From: Anaeramoeba ignava
Taxonomy: Eukaryota > Metamonada > Anaeramoebidae
Assembly: GCA_028826165.1 (NCBI GenBank)
Contig: JAPDFW010000008.1
Coordinates: forward strand, 33,859-97,858
Direction: 5' to 3'
Length of the DNA stretch: 64,000 nucleotides
A program made the translations under genes and the position numbers. A model generated the notes under the pieces. The model had not been told where the DNA came from and made no database searches. It was given only the letters and a program-made list of their open reading frames with translations. Shown one piece after another: positions 1-10,600 of this stretch (its first letter is position 1; the number at the start of each line of letters is the position of its first letter).

Positions 1-2293
1 GAAAAACAGCACTTCATTTAGCATGTGAAAATGGAAGAATAAGATCTGTTATTGAACTTTCTAAATTATGGAGCAAATATTAATTTAACTTGCAATGTAT
101 ATTATTTATTTTATATTTATTCATTTTAAATTTATTTTATATTTGAAAAAATAATAAACAAAATAAATAGTTTGTATTTAATTATTTATTTAATAATTAA
201 TATCAAAATTAAATTTTAAATTTTAAATAAAAAAAAATAATTAGAATGTATTTTAATTTTTATTAAAATTAAATTAATTTAAATTTAAAATAAAATATTT
301 ATTTATATTTATATTTATATAGGGAGTTTGATTCAATTTAATAAATAAATAAATAAATAAATAAAATAATCCTTATTATTTTCCAAATTATTTTCCAAAT
401 TATTAGAAAGTAAATGAAAAATCCAAAAAATATAAATATAAATAATATAAATATAAATATAAATATAAATAATATAAATATAAATATAAATATAAAAATA
501 TTAGGAATGTGATCCACTTACAATTGCTGAAGAAAAGAAATATTCTGAAGTAGTACATATACTTAAGAAATATATAAATGGAGAAGATTATTCTTACGTT
601 TTAAGTGAATCACAAGATTTTATAGAAATTGAAAAACTATTACAAGAAAGTATCAAGAAAAAAGAAGAAGAAGAAGAAAAAGAAAAAGAAAAAGAAAAAG
701 AATCTCATAAAAAAAAAAGAAAAGCAAAAAGATCCAAAAAAAAACAAATTGAAAATCAAATTGAAATTGAAAATGAAATTGAAAATGAAAATGAAAATCA
801 AATTGAAAATGAAAATGAAAATGAAACAACAGAAAATGAAACAACAGAAAATGAAACAACAGAAACAGAAACAGATATTGAAAATGAAAATGATGATGAT
901 GATGATGATGAAAAACTAATTGATTTAACTTCAGCATTAATATTTAAACCATCATTGATAAAAGAAAATCCAACAAATAATGAAAACATTAATGTAGAAA
1001 TAAGTGAAAAAAAAGAACCAATTAATAATTTATCCGAAAATACAATTTCTGAAAATGGTATTAACTTAAATCTTATTAAGGCAAGAGAAAATTTAAGAAG
1101 TTTTTTAAGTTCAAAAGATCAAAAACTTGCCAAAATTCGAACAATTAAAAAGAATTTTAATGAACAAGGATTGAGTCTTATTGAAAATATTTTAATTCAA
1201 AAAAAGCAAAGTATTGAAAAAGAAAAAGAAAAAGAAAATCAAAATGAAAAAGAAAAATCAAAATCAAAATCAAAATCAAAATCAAAATCAAAATCAAAAT
1301 CAAAATCAAAAACCAGATAATAAATTAACTGATACAGATAAATTCAGAGAACAATTTAGCTTAACATCAAAAGATAGATTATTAGAATTTGATCCAAATT
1401 CATTAACAGATGTACAAAAAATAGGAGAAGGAGCATATGGAACTGTATTTAAAGCAAAAATGGATGAAATTGATGTTGCGATTAAATATTTCAAATTCAA
1501 ATTACAAAAGAAAGAAAGAGAAAGAGCAACATCAGAATTCAAAATTCTCAAATCATTAAATTATCCATTTATTGTTTCTTTTCTTGGATATAGTTTAAAT
1601 CCATATTGTATTATGATGGAATTTTGTGATCAAGGAAGTTTATCAGATTTAATTTATAATAACAAAATCGAATTTACTCAAGAAGAAATGTTTAAAATTT
1701 TCAAAGAAATCACATTTGCATTAATTTATCTTCATTCAAAACAAATTATCCATCGAGATCTTAAAAGTCAAAATATATTAATTGATCAACATGGAAGAGT
1801 AAAATTAGCAGATTTCGGATTAGCAACATTTACAGACTCAGAAAAACAATTATCAGCTGTTGGAACACCTAATTGGACAGCACCAGAAGTTCTTCAACGA
1901 TTAAAATATTCATATTCAGTAGATATTTTTTCAATTGGAATGATTATTTATGAAGTTACTCATAGAATAATTCCATTTGATAAACAAAATATTTTTGAAA
2001 TTATGATGAATATTCAAAATGGAATTAGACCATCTTTAAAAGATGATAATATTTTTAATGATATTATTGTTCAATGTTGGGCTCAAGATCCAAATGAAAG
2101 ACCTACTGCTACAGAATTACTTACAATGTTGAGTGATTTAGAAACACAAACTAAAAATCAAAATCAAAATCAAAATCAAAATTCAAATCAAAATCAAAAT
2201 CAAAATCAAAATCAAAATCAAAATCAAAATCAAAATCAAAATCAAAATCAAAATCAAAATCAAAATCAAAATCAAAATCAAAATCAAAATTAA
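1..2293 (+). CDS. Ankyrin-repeat TKL-type protein kinase, 5' partial and frame-broken
   Basis: This is the 3' part of a gene entering from the left. Exon 1 (3-96) encodes an ankyrin repeat (TALHLACENGR ... YGANINLTCN). Intron 97-504 is phase 0, and exon 2 continues the ankyrin fold (ECDPLTIAEEKKYSEVV), followed by long KE/EN/TTE low-complexity segments. A kinase domain fills about 1385-2140: glycine loop GEGAYGTVF near 1420, VAIK lysine near 1475, HRDLKSQN near 1751, DFGLA at 1811, APEV near 1880 and a conserved CW...ERPTA end. HRDLKSQN and the APEV context fit the tyrosine-kinase-like (TKL) group of Ser/Thr kinases, and all catalytic residues are present, so the kinase is predicted active. 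The C-terminus is an NQ tract. Reading requires two frame corrections: at about 57-61 (two T apparently missing) and at the A5 run 1253-1257 (one A extra). Either these are sequence errors or the copy is a pseudogene. The domain calls are secure; intactness is not. Confidence 0.72.
97..504 (+). repeat. AT-rich intron of the ankyrin-kinase gene
   Basis: GT at 97 and TTAG at 501-504 bound a 408-bp intron. It contains AAATTTAAAT-like sequence, a TAAATAAATAAA run near 340-365 and (TATAAA)n-type repeats at about 425-500. The flanking reading frames join in phase 0 and restore an ankyrin repeat. Confidence 0.7.
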
Positions 2294-2440
2294 AATTAAA
2301 ATCAAAATCAAAATCAAAATTAAAATCAAAATCAAAATCAAAATCAAAATCAAAATCAAAATCAAAATTAAAATCAAAATCAAAATCAAAATCAAAATTA
2401 AAATCAAAATCAAAATCAAAATCAAAATCAAAATTAAATT
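2150..2440. repeat. CAAAAT hexamer tract spanning a coding end and the 3' flank
   Basis: About 290 bp of near-perfect CAAAAT repeats with occasional TAAAAT variants. The first half encodes the NQ tail of the kinase; the first TAAAAT variant supplies its stop codon at 2291-2293. The rest lies between the convergent kinase and DHHC genes. Confidence 0.9.
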
Positions 2441-2485
2441 CAAAATATTTGTAAAATTTATTTGAAAAGAAAAAAAAAACAATCT

Positions 2486-4307
2486 TCAATTTTTATCAAG
2501 TAAATTAGTTTTAGGATCATCATTTTCATTAATTTCTTCATTTGGATTTTGTAATTGATTTTGAATTTTTGACATTTCTTCTTGAATTTGATTAATTTCG
2601 ATTTGATTTCCACAATAACCTCCATTTAAAAAAAGTTCAGAAACATAAAATAAATCATTATAATTAGCAAAAGATTTTAAATGAATTTTAGAAGGAGGAA
2701 TTTTTGAAAATAATAAATGAATCCAATTTTTACAACAACCTTTTGAAAAAGGATTTTGAATATCTTTATAAATATTTCGATACTTTTTTTTTTGATAAAA
2801 ATTCAAATAAATAAAATGAATAAATAAAATGAATAAAATTAATTTCTTACATATTCTCTTGTTGTTAAATTTTTAGAAACTAAATAACAATGAAAAAAGG
2901 TTAATTTTGATAAATACATTGAAAAAGGAAGAGAATAAATTGTTAATAAATAACTATAGATTTTTTTAAAGAAAAAGAATTTGAATAATTTTTTGATAGT
3001 TTTGATTAAAATTAATAAAAAAAACCTTGCTAATGTTTTCACAAATGCTTCAGAAAATGTTTTTTCTTTCGTAAGAATAATAATATGAAGAATTGAAACA
3101 ACAAAAACAAAAAATATTGAAAGAGTTACAAAAATTAAGAAAAGAAAGAAAAATCTATAATTTCTTATTCCTAAATCACATCCAACCCATCCACCTTTTT
3201 TTTTTAAAAAAAATAACCAAAACATGAAAAGAAAGAAAAAATTTAAAAATCGGATAAAAATTTTTTAAAAATCGGATAAAAATTTTTTTACAATGATGAT
3301 CAAATTTTTGAACACAATTATCACAAATAGAACAATGAGAAGCACGAGGAGATCTATAAATATTGCAAGTATCTAAAAAATAAAAACAAATAAAATATTT
3401 ATATTTTATATTTTGAATTTCTTTTTTTTTTTGAATTTTTACCACAATAAGGTAATTCAAAAGTATTATTTTGAAATTCAAAAGGTTTTGTTTCAGGAAT
3501 ATGTTGAAAAGATCCCTAAAAATATAAAATATTAATATTAAATATTAATATAAAATATTAAATAATAAAATATTAAATATAAATAATAAATATTAAATAT
3601 AAAATAATAAATATTAATATTAAATATTAATATAAATATAAATAATAAATATAAATATAAAATATAAAATATTAAATATAAAATATTAAATATTAAATAT
3701 AAATATTAAATAATAAATATAAATATAAAATATAAATATTAAATATTAAATAATAAATATAAATATTAAATATAAAATATTAAATATAAAATATTAAATA
3801 TAAAAATATTAAATATATAAAAATATAAATATAAATATTAAATATAAATAATAAATATTAAATATTAAATATTAAATATTAAATAATAAATATTAAATAT
3901 TAAATATTAAATATTAAATATTAATATAAAATATTAATATGCACTGAAAAATATGTATCACGAGGAATAATTCCAGGTTCAATAAAAGAAGTTAATAACA
4001 AAGAAAGATTAACAGCAATAAAAAGAAAAAGAGCAACCAAAAAAATAGAAAAATGGATAATTTTAATAGAAGGATAAGCAGTAAAAATAATAAATAAAAT
4101 AAAAGGAATATTAAAGATAAATTCAGTAACAATTAAAGTTTTCCAATCAGGCCCAGTAAATAATTTTCCAGAACAACAAAACCTATTATTTCCTGGCCAA
4201 ACTTGATAAATTTTTAATTTTGAATGAAGAGTATGATTTTGATTTTGATTTTCAATTTGATTTTGATTAACAAATTCAAAATGTGTTTCAACTAAATTAT
4301 TATTCAT
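2486..4307 (-). CDS. DHHC-type protein S-palmitoyltransferase
   Basis: Predicted membrane enzyme that attaches palmitate to cysteines of target proteins, most like the ZDHHC9/14/18 and Erf2 group. Five exons join cleanly in phase: 4307-3945, 3515-3443, 3372-3292, 3194-2851, 2782-2486, giving about 385 residues. Exon 1 has the typical lead-in [19 protein letters not shown], two hydrophobic segments and a PG-IPRD motif. Exons 2-3 carry the cysteine-rich domain ([18 protein letters not shown], then [15 protein letters not shown]). Exon 4 continues with [12 protein letters not shown] and two more membrane segments, then a TTREY motif equivalent to the TTxE box; exon 5 has [11 protein letters not shown] as in the family. 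After DHHC the usual PWVGNC reads GWVGCD, which shifts the last zinc-ligand cysteine by one position. It converges with the kinase gene and diverges from the MRH gene across only 92 bp. Confidence 0.9.
3516..3944 (-). repeat. (TAAATATTAAATA)n intron 1 of the DHHC gene
   Basis: A 429-bp intron composed almost wholly of AATATTAAATA variants. In gene sense it starts with GTGCAT and ends with TTTTTAG, joining phase 0 exons. The other three introns of the gene are 68-97 bp. Confidence 0.85.
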
Positions 4308-4399
4308 TTAAAAAAAAAGAAAAAAAATGAAAAATAAAATTTTTTTTTGAAATATTTTTTTTCATTTTTTTTCATTTTTCTTACTTTCCAAAATTTTCA
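4308..4399. promoter_or_regulatory. 92-bp bidirectional promoter between DHHC and MRH genes
   Basis: This is the only spacer between two divergent start codons, so it must hold both promoters. On each strand a T-rich run carries a TTTTTCATTTTT-like element 20-60 bp before the ATG (GAAAAAAATGAAAAATAAAA read from the minus gene; TTCATTTTTTTTCATTTTTC for the plus gene). The same element recurs before other genes in the window. Confidence 0.5.
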
Positions 4400-6802
4400 A
4401 TGAATTTCTTTTTCTTTTTTCTTTTCATTTCTTTATTTTTTTTCTATCAAATTTATACTCAAACTTGTATTTGGAATACAGAAAATCATAGTTATAATTT
4501 AACATCATTAAGAAAATCAAATGGAAATTTTCAATATTATAATTTAAATGATGATATTTTATTTGAATTAAATTTGTGTGGAGGATTAAATACAATTTCT
4601 CAAACTATTTGCCCTTGTTGTACTCTTTATTCTCAATTAACAGGTTATACAATGACCCAAAATTACTCGTGTACAGCTTGGGGTGATTTTGTAAATGGAG
4701 AGAGTTGGGATTATATTGGTATACAAAAATATTAATTTTACATCTTTCTTTCTAAATCCATAATTTTGATAAAAATGTTTTTTTCTTGATTTAAATGAAA
4801 AAAAATTGGATCAATAAAAATTTGATTTCGGATCATAAATTTAAAATTTAATTCAATTCAAAATTAAATTTAAATTTAATTTTAAAATTAAATTCAAAAT
4901 TAAATTCAAAATTAAAATTCAAAATTCAAAAATTAAAATTAAAATTAAAATTAAATTCAAAATTAAATTTAAAATAAAATTCAAAATTAAATTCAAAATA
5001 AAATTCAATTCAAAATTCAAAATTCAAAATTAAATTCAAAATTAAATTTAAAATTAAATTTAAAATTAAATTTAAAATTAAATTCAAAATTAAATTCAAT
5101 ATTAAATTCAAAATTAAATTCAAAAATTCAAAATTAATTAAAAATTAAATTCAAAATTCAAAATTAAATTCAAAATTAAATTTAAAATTAAATTCAAAAT
5201 TAAAATTAAAATTAAATACAAAATTAAATTAAAAATTAAATACAAAATTAAATTCAAAATTAAATTCAAAATTAAATCCAAAATTAAATCCAAAATTAAA
5301 TATAAAATTAAATTCAAAATTAAATTTAAAATTAAATCCAAAATTAAATATAAAATTAAATTCAAAATTCAAAATTAAATTCAAAATTAAATCCAAAATT
5401 AAATTCAAAATTAAATTAAAAATTTAATCAAAAGATGGAGATAATCCTGGAATGGGAATTACCTTAACTTATAAAACACTCACAATTCATGGGCAGATTA
5501 ACAGATCGATGTCTTATAATTTCTTCTGTAATGATGAAGAAGTTTTTCGGTTGATTTCTGCTTTTATTGAAGATACAATACCACCTCAAATACATATTAA
5601 TGTTGCTAGTAAATTTTCTTGTTTGGAACCCACTTCATCTCCTCAACCTTCTCCTACTACTGATCCTGGTCTCTGTAAGACTATTACACAGAATGAATTG
5701 TATGATCTTAGAAAACTTAAGGGTCAATATCTTTATCGTGATTATTGGACTCAAAATTTATATTTTGTTTCAATTTGTGAAAATGTTTTTAATATTTCAA
5801 ATTGTCCTGTAATTTTTCTTTTCAAAATAAATTAAAATTAAAATTAAAATTAAAATCGGATAAAAAATTAAAATTAAAATTAAAATTTAAATTAAAATTA
5901 AAATTAAAATTTAAATCGGATAAAAAATTAAAATTAATATTAAATTTATAATTAAAATTAAAATTAAAATTAAAATTAAAATTAAAATTAAAATTAAAAT
6001 TAAAAATTAAAATTAAAATTAAAATTAAAATTTATTTATAAAATTAAAATTAAAATTAAAATCGGATAAAAAATTTAAATTAAAATTAAAATTAAAATTA
6101 AAAATTAAAATTAAAATTCAAAATTAAAATTCATTTATAAAATTAAAATTAAAATTAAAATTAAAATTAAAATTAAAAAAATTAAAATTAAAATTAAAAT
6201 TTAAATTAAAATTAAAATTAAAATTAAAATTAAAATTAAAATTAAAATTAAAATCGGATAAAAAATTAAAAATATTTTAGTGTTGTGTTGAAAATACAAC
6301 AACTGGATGGCTTTTAAAAAGTGATGGAAATTGTACTAAACTAGGATTATTAAATACATCATTATATACACCACTTCCAGGAAGTGAAACACCAGAAGAT
6401 GGAGTTGGATTAAATTATCAATATATATTAACAAATGGAACAGTAACACATGAACAAAAATATCAATTCATTTGTGATATTGATGCTAATCCAGGATATA
6501 TTTTGAGTATAATTGATTTGGCAATTAATCCTCCATCAACAGAAATCACATTTGTAACTTCTCATTCTTGTCCTTTAGATCCCTTCTCCCCTTTTCCTAC
6601 TCCTTCTCCTTGCCCTAAATGGTCTCCTTGTGCTGAAACTAATTGTCCTACTCCTTCTCTTTTGACTTCTTCTTCTACTACTGGAATGAAAGGTAGTTAT
6701 GTTTTCCTTGTTATTTTAATGGTTGGTTTAATTACTTTTATTGGTGGTTGGTTTTTCCATAAATTTAAATCTGATAAAAATCAAAATTATCAAAATCTTT
6801 AA
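4400..6802 (+). CDS. Type I membrane protein with MRH-like (mannose-6-phosphate receptor homology) domains
   Basis: Three exons, 4400-4718, 5435-5808 and 6281-6802, join in phase to give about 404 residues. Residues 1-21 are a signal peptide ending near YTQ. Two cysteine-rich, beta-type segments follow, resembling MRH/Atg27-type lumenal domains: the first contains CPCC, a glycine-rich DGDNPGMGITLTY stretch and a late FFCND cysteine; the second contains NCPCCVENTTTGW, DGVGLNYQY and YQFICD. They are separated by a Pro/Ser/Thr linker. After another Pro/Cys/Ser stalk comes one transmembrane segment (VFLVILMVGLITFIGGWFF) and a short basic tail. Likely a glycoprotein-binding sorting receptor or related lumenal lectin of the secretory/endosomal system. 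I could not identify the four sugar-binding residues of true mannose-6-phosphate receptors, so ligand binding is not claimed. Confidence 0.7.
4719..5434 (+). repeat. (AAATTCAAAATT)n intron 1 of the MRH gene
   Basis: A 716-bp intron of AAATTCAAAATT/AAATTTAAAATT units, with GT at 4719 and AAAAG at its end. The split Asp codon (G plus AT) restores frame across it. No coding capacity is seen inside. Confidence 0.85.
5809..6280 (+). repeat. (AAAATT)n intron 2 of the MRH gene with four ATCGGATAAAAA motifs
   Basis: A 472-bp intron starting GTAATT and ending TTTTAG, phase 0. It is an AAAATT hexamer array interrupted by ATCGGATAAAAA at about 5855, 5915, 6061 and 6253. The same 12-mer occurs in introns of two other genes in this window. 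Confidence 0.85.
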
Positions 6803-7600
6803 AAAACCAAATTATTTTTTTTTTTCATTCCACTTTTTTTTTTTGCTTTTTTTTTCTTTAATAATTAAAAATTTCTTTAAAATTTATTTGAATTTCATTT
6901 AAAAAGTTTTTCCATAAATTTAAATCTTTAAAAAAACAAAATTATTTTTTTCTTTTCATTCCACTTTTTTTTTTACTTTTATTTTATAATTAAAAATTTA
7001 TTTGAATTTCATTTAAAAAGTTTTTCCATAAATTTAAATCTTTAAAAACCAAAAAATATTTTTTTTTCTTTTCATTCCACTTTTTTTACTTTTTTTTTCT
7101 TTAATAATTAAAAATTTCTTTAAAATTTATTTTAATTTTTATTTAAAAAGTTTTTCCATAAATTTAAATCTTTAAAAAAACAAAATTATTTTTTTTTTTC
7201 ATTCCACTTTTTTTTTTACTTTTATTTTATAATTAAAAATTTATTTTAATTTCATTTAAAAAGTTTTTCCATAAATTTAAATCTTTAAAAAACCAAAATT
7301 ATTTTTTTCTTTTCATTCCACTTTTTTTACTTTTTTTTTCTTTAATAATTAAAAATTTCTTTAAAATTTATTTTTATTTTTATTTAAAAAGTTTTTCCAT
7401 AAATTTAAATCTTTAAAAAAACAAAATTTATTTTTTTTTTTTCATTCCACTTTTTTTATTATTTTTATTTTATAATTAAAAATTTATTTTAATTTCATTT
7501 AAAAAGTTTTTCCATAAATTTAAATCTTTAAAAACCAAAATTATTTTTTCTTTTCATTCCACTTTTTTATTATTTTTATTTTATAATTAAAAATTTATTT
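6803..7600. repeat. ~243-bp higher-order satellite derived from the MRH gene 3' end
   Basis: Six copies of GTTTTTCCATAAATTTAAATC start at 6906, 7020, 7150, 7263, 7391 and 7506; the ancestral copy is inside the MRH coding sequence near 6750. Spacing alternates 114, 130, 113, 128, 115 bp, so the true unit is a dimer of about 243 bp. Each unit also contains a T-rich run with CATTCCACTTTTT and AATAATTAAAAATT. The array ends against the stop codon of the next, convergent gene. Confidence 0.85.
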
Positions 7601-10600
7601 TTATTTAAAAATTAATAATAATTGTAATTTTTCAATTTCATTATTGGAATATATTATTCGAATTTTTGCTAAAATTTTATCTGAACGAAGAAATTCTCTT
7701 GCAAAATGAAGTCTTTGTTGTTGGAATTGATCTTTAATATTAATAATTTCCTCAAGAATTTGAGATGCATAAAGATTTTTATTCATAATAGAATTTGCAC
7801 AAATCATTGAAAAATTTCGAGATGTTGAAAGATCATCTAAACAAATTTTGCAAATTAATTTTGGAAGAAGTTCTGGATTGACTTTAAATTGGATGCTATG
7901 AAGAATAAGTTGATGATATTTAACAGAAATTTCATCAAGAAAATCAGAAAAAACATCCTTTTTGGAAATATTTGAAAGAGTGAAATAAATAATTTCAATT
8001 AATAAAGTGAGGAACTGATAATAACTTGGATTTGGAATATTTGGAAGAGATAAATAGGATCTTGTCAATTCATTGATGACTTGAGTTTGAACAATAAAAT
8101 TTGATTGATTTTCTCCCAATTGAGTAAAATGTGAAATTATCCAAAGATGAATTAAAGGAGGAATAAATCCATGCAAATGAATCAATGAATCCTCACAAAC
8201 AAATTTAACAAATTGAAAAATATCCCGATTTGGCAATTGATTATCTTTAGTTTCATTCAAAAACAACGAAATCAATTCAGCCGCAGATTCATGATGCTTT
8301 GGAATAGTTGTGATTAGCCAGTGTTTTCTTTTCACTTCATTAAGAAACCATAAACAATTCCTCTTTGTTATAAATGGAAACTTTTTCATGAATTGAATAA
8401 CTTGATTTGCTGATACTTGTCGACTTGATGATTGGAAATAAATCTTGAAAACAAGATTCATAAACATTTGGAAATTCCGAAATGCTTTTTCTTCTTTTTC
8501 ACTTATATCTTCAATAGAATCCAAATAGAATTGGTTTTTGTTGATCAAATCAAAAACAAATTTGAAATGCGATGAAGAAAAAAGTGCAGAAATAGATCGT
8601 GGATCCTTGATTGAATATTCATCCTGAATACTTTTTTCACTTTGTATTTTTGCTTGCAATTTTTGCTTTTTATAAATCAATAAAACAGATGTTGTATCCA
8701 AACTAGAAAAAACATTTGGAGAGTTTTGTTTGTTTACAACAAATATCTTTCGATTGGAAAACATATAGAAATTTTGATTTGATTGATCCATTTTTTCAGA
8801 TGGCAGTCTAACTAAAGAAGAGAAAAAATTAACTCGATCCTTGTTTTGATTTTGAAGAATTAATCCATTTAAACCATAAGTTTTTTTTGTTCCGTTTTTA
8901 GTGTTTTCATTTTGAGAAGAAAACTGAGTTAAATCAATAAGTTCTGGAAAATCTATTGTTTCTGGAATTTGTAAATTTGCTTTTCTTTGAATATGAAAAA
9001 TCATCATTTCAGGAAATTTGATGATGATTCTTTGTTTGATTCCTTGGACATTTTTTGAACAAGATGGACAATAAAATTCCTTTTCAATTTTTTTGAAATA
9101 ATGAACCAGAAAATCATCCAAATTATGATAAATTGAAGGATCGATTTGTAAAATGAAGTGATGTTTTTGTCTTGGAAAAAAATGTGTTGAATTTTCTGAG
9201 CATAAAGATTCTGAACTAGTAATCAAAGTGAAGAAATGATTGATAATTGACTGATTTTCAGAATTTAATTTCTCAAAAATGGAGTTGATGATTGAATCAA
9301 GATTGTGTGTTTTAAGTGGAGAGTTTGGAATAAATTGTTGAAACGAAGAAAAGTTGAAGAAAAAAGAAGATAATTTTTGCATGAGAATAAAAACGGCGTT
9401 TAATTTGTGAGAAAGAGATGATTTGTTATCATTTTCAATTTGGATTTCATTTTCAATTTGGATTTCATTATTATTATTATTGTTATTGTTATTGTTGTTA
9501 TTGTTATTTTCATTTTCAAAATATTTTCTTTTATCTGATAAAAATTCATTTGATATGATCAATTTCCGAAATTTTTTGATAAAAAATAATTGCTGAATAA
9601 TAAAATCAATGGGTATATCTTCAGATTTGAATCCTGTTTGGATCGCTATTTCTTGATTTGCAAAATTTTCTTCTTCAAGTGTTGATAAATCCAAAAGTTT
9701 TGAAATTTTATCTTCTGGAATGAATTGAGAAACATTCTTTTCAAAATGGAATAAATTTTGATATTCAATTTGTGTAATTTCAATGAGATTTTCAGGATCA
9801 TTAGCAAGTAAATTCAAAATATGGAAACCAATTTGGATTGAGCGCTTTGTTTTGCACTTTGGCAAATGATTGGAATGAAGAGTATTTTTTGGAACCATTT
9901 TGAAGATACACTGAAAAAAGAGTTCATCAATGAGTCCACATTCTTTGGCAAGATAACGTTCCATTCCTTTAATTTGTTGCATCATAAGAAATAGGGAATT
10001 GAGAAGAAGCTCAAAACTTTTGCCTCCATCTTGCAATGCTGGATCATGTGATTTGATGAAATTTGTGTAAAAACGGAAATAATTCAAAATTTTTTCTTTG
10101 TCAAGAATCGGTTTCCATTGCTTCTCTTTCTTTTGCAAAATTTTGTGGAAAAATTGCAAGAAAACTTCATAACAATGAATATTTTTGTTGAGAAAGGGAA
10201 AAAATCCATATAATAAGGCAGCAAGATATTCTCTTGAATTAGAAATTGATTTGAAAAGAATTGAATTATCATTCTCGAGAATTTCTGAATTGCTATTTTG
10301 TATGACAACAAACAATTCCAAAGGGAAATGGGTTGAATGGAATATTTTCAGAATAAAATGGATGCATGTTTTTTGGTATTCTAGGATTTTGTTCGTGATA
10401 AGAAAAGAAAAGATCCACAAATGGAAAGATTTTGGCAAACAAGAGAGAGTAAAAGTTTCAATGTTATCAAATATCAAATTGAGAAGAGTGAAAGATTCAT
10501 CAATAATAGCCTTGAAATTTTCTTCGATTTTCTGCTCAATTTTCAAATATCTGTTGAGAATCTCAATCAAAATATGCAAAAGATTGAATAGTGACGCGAT

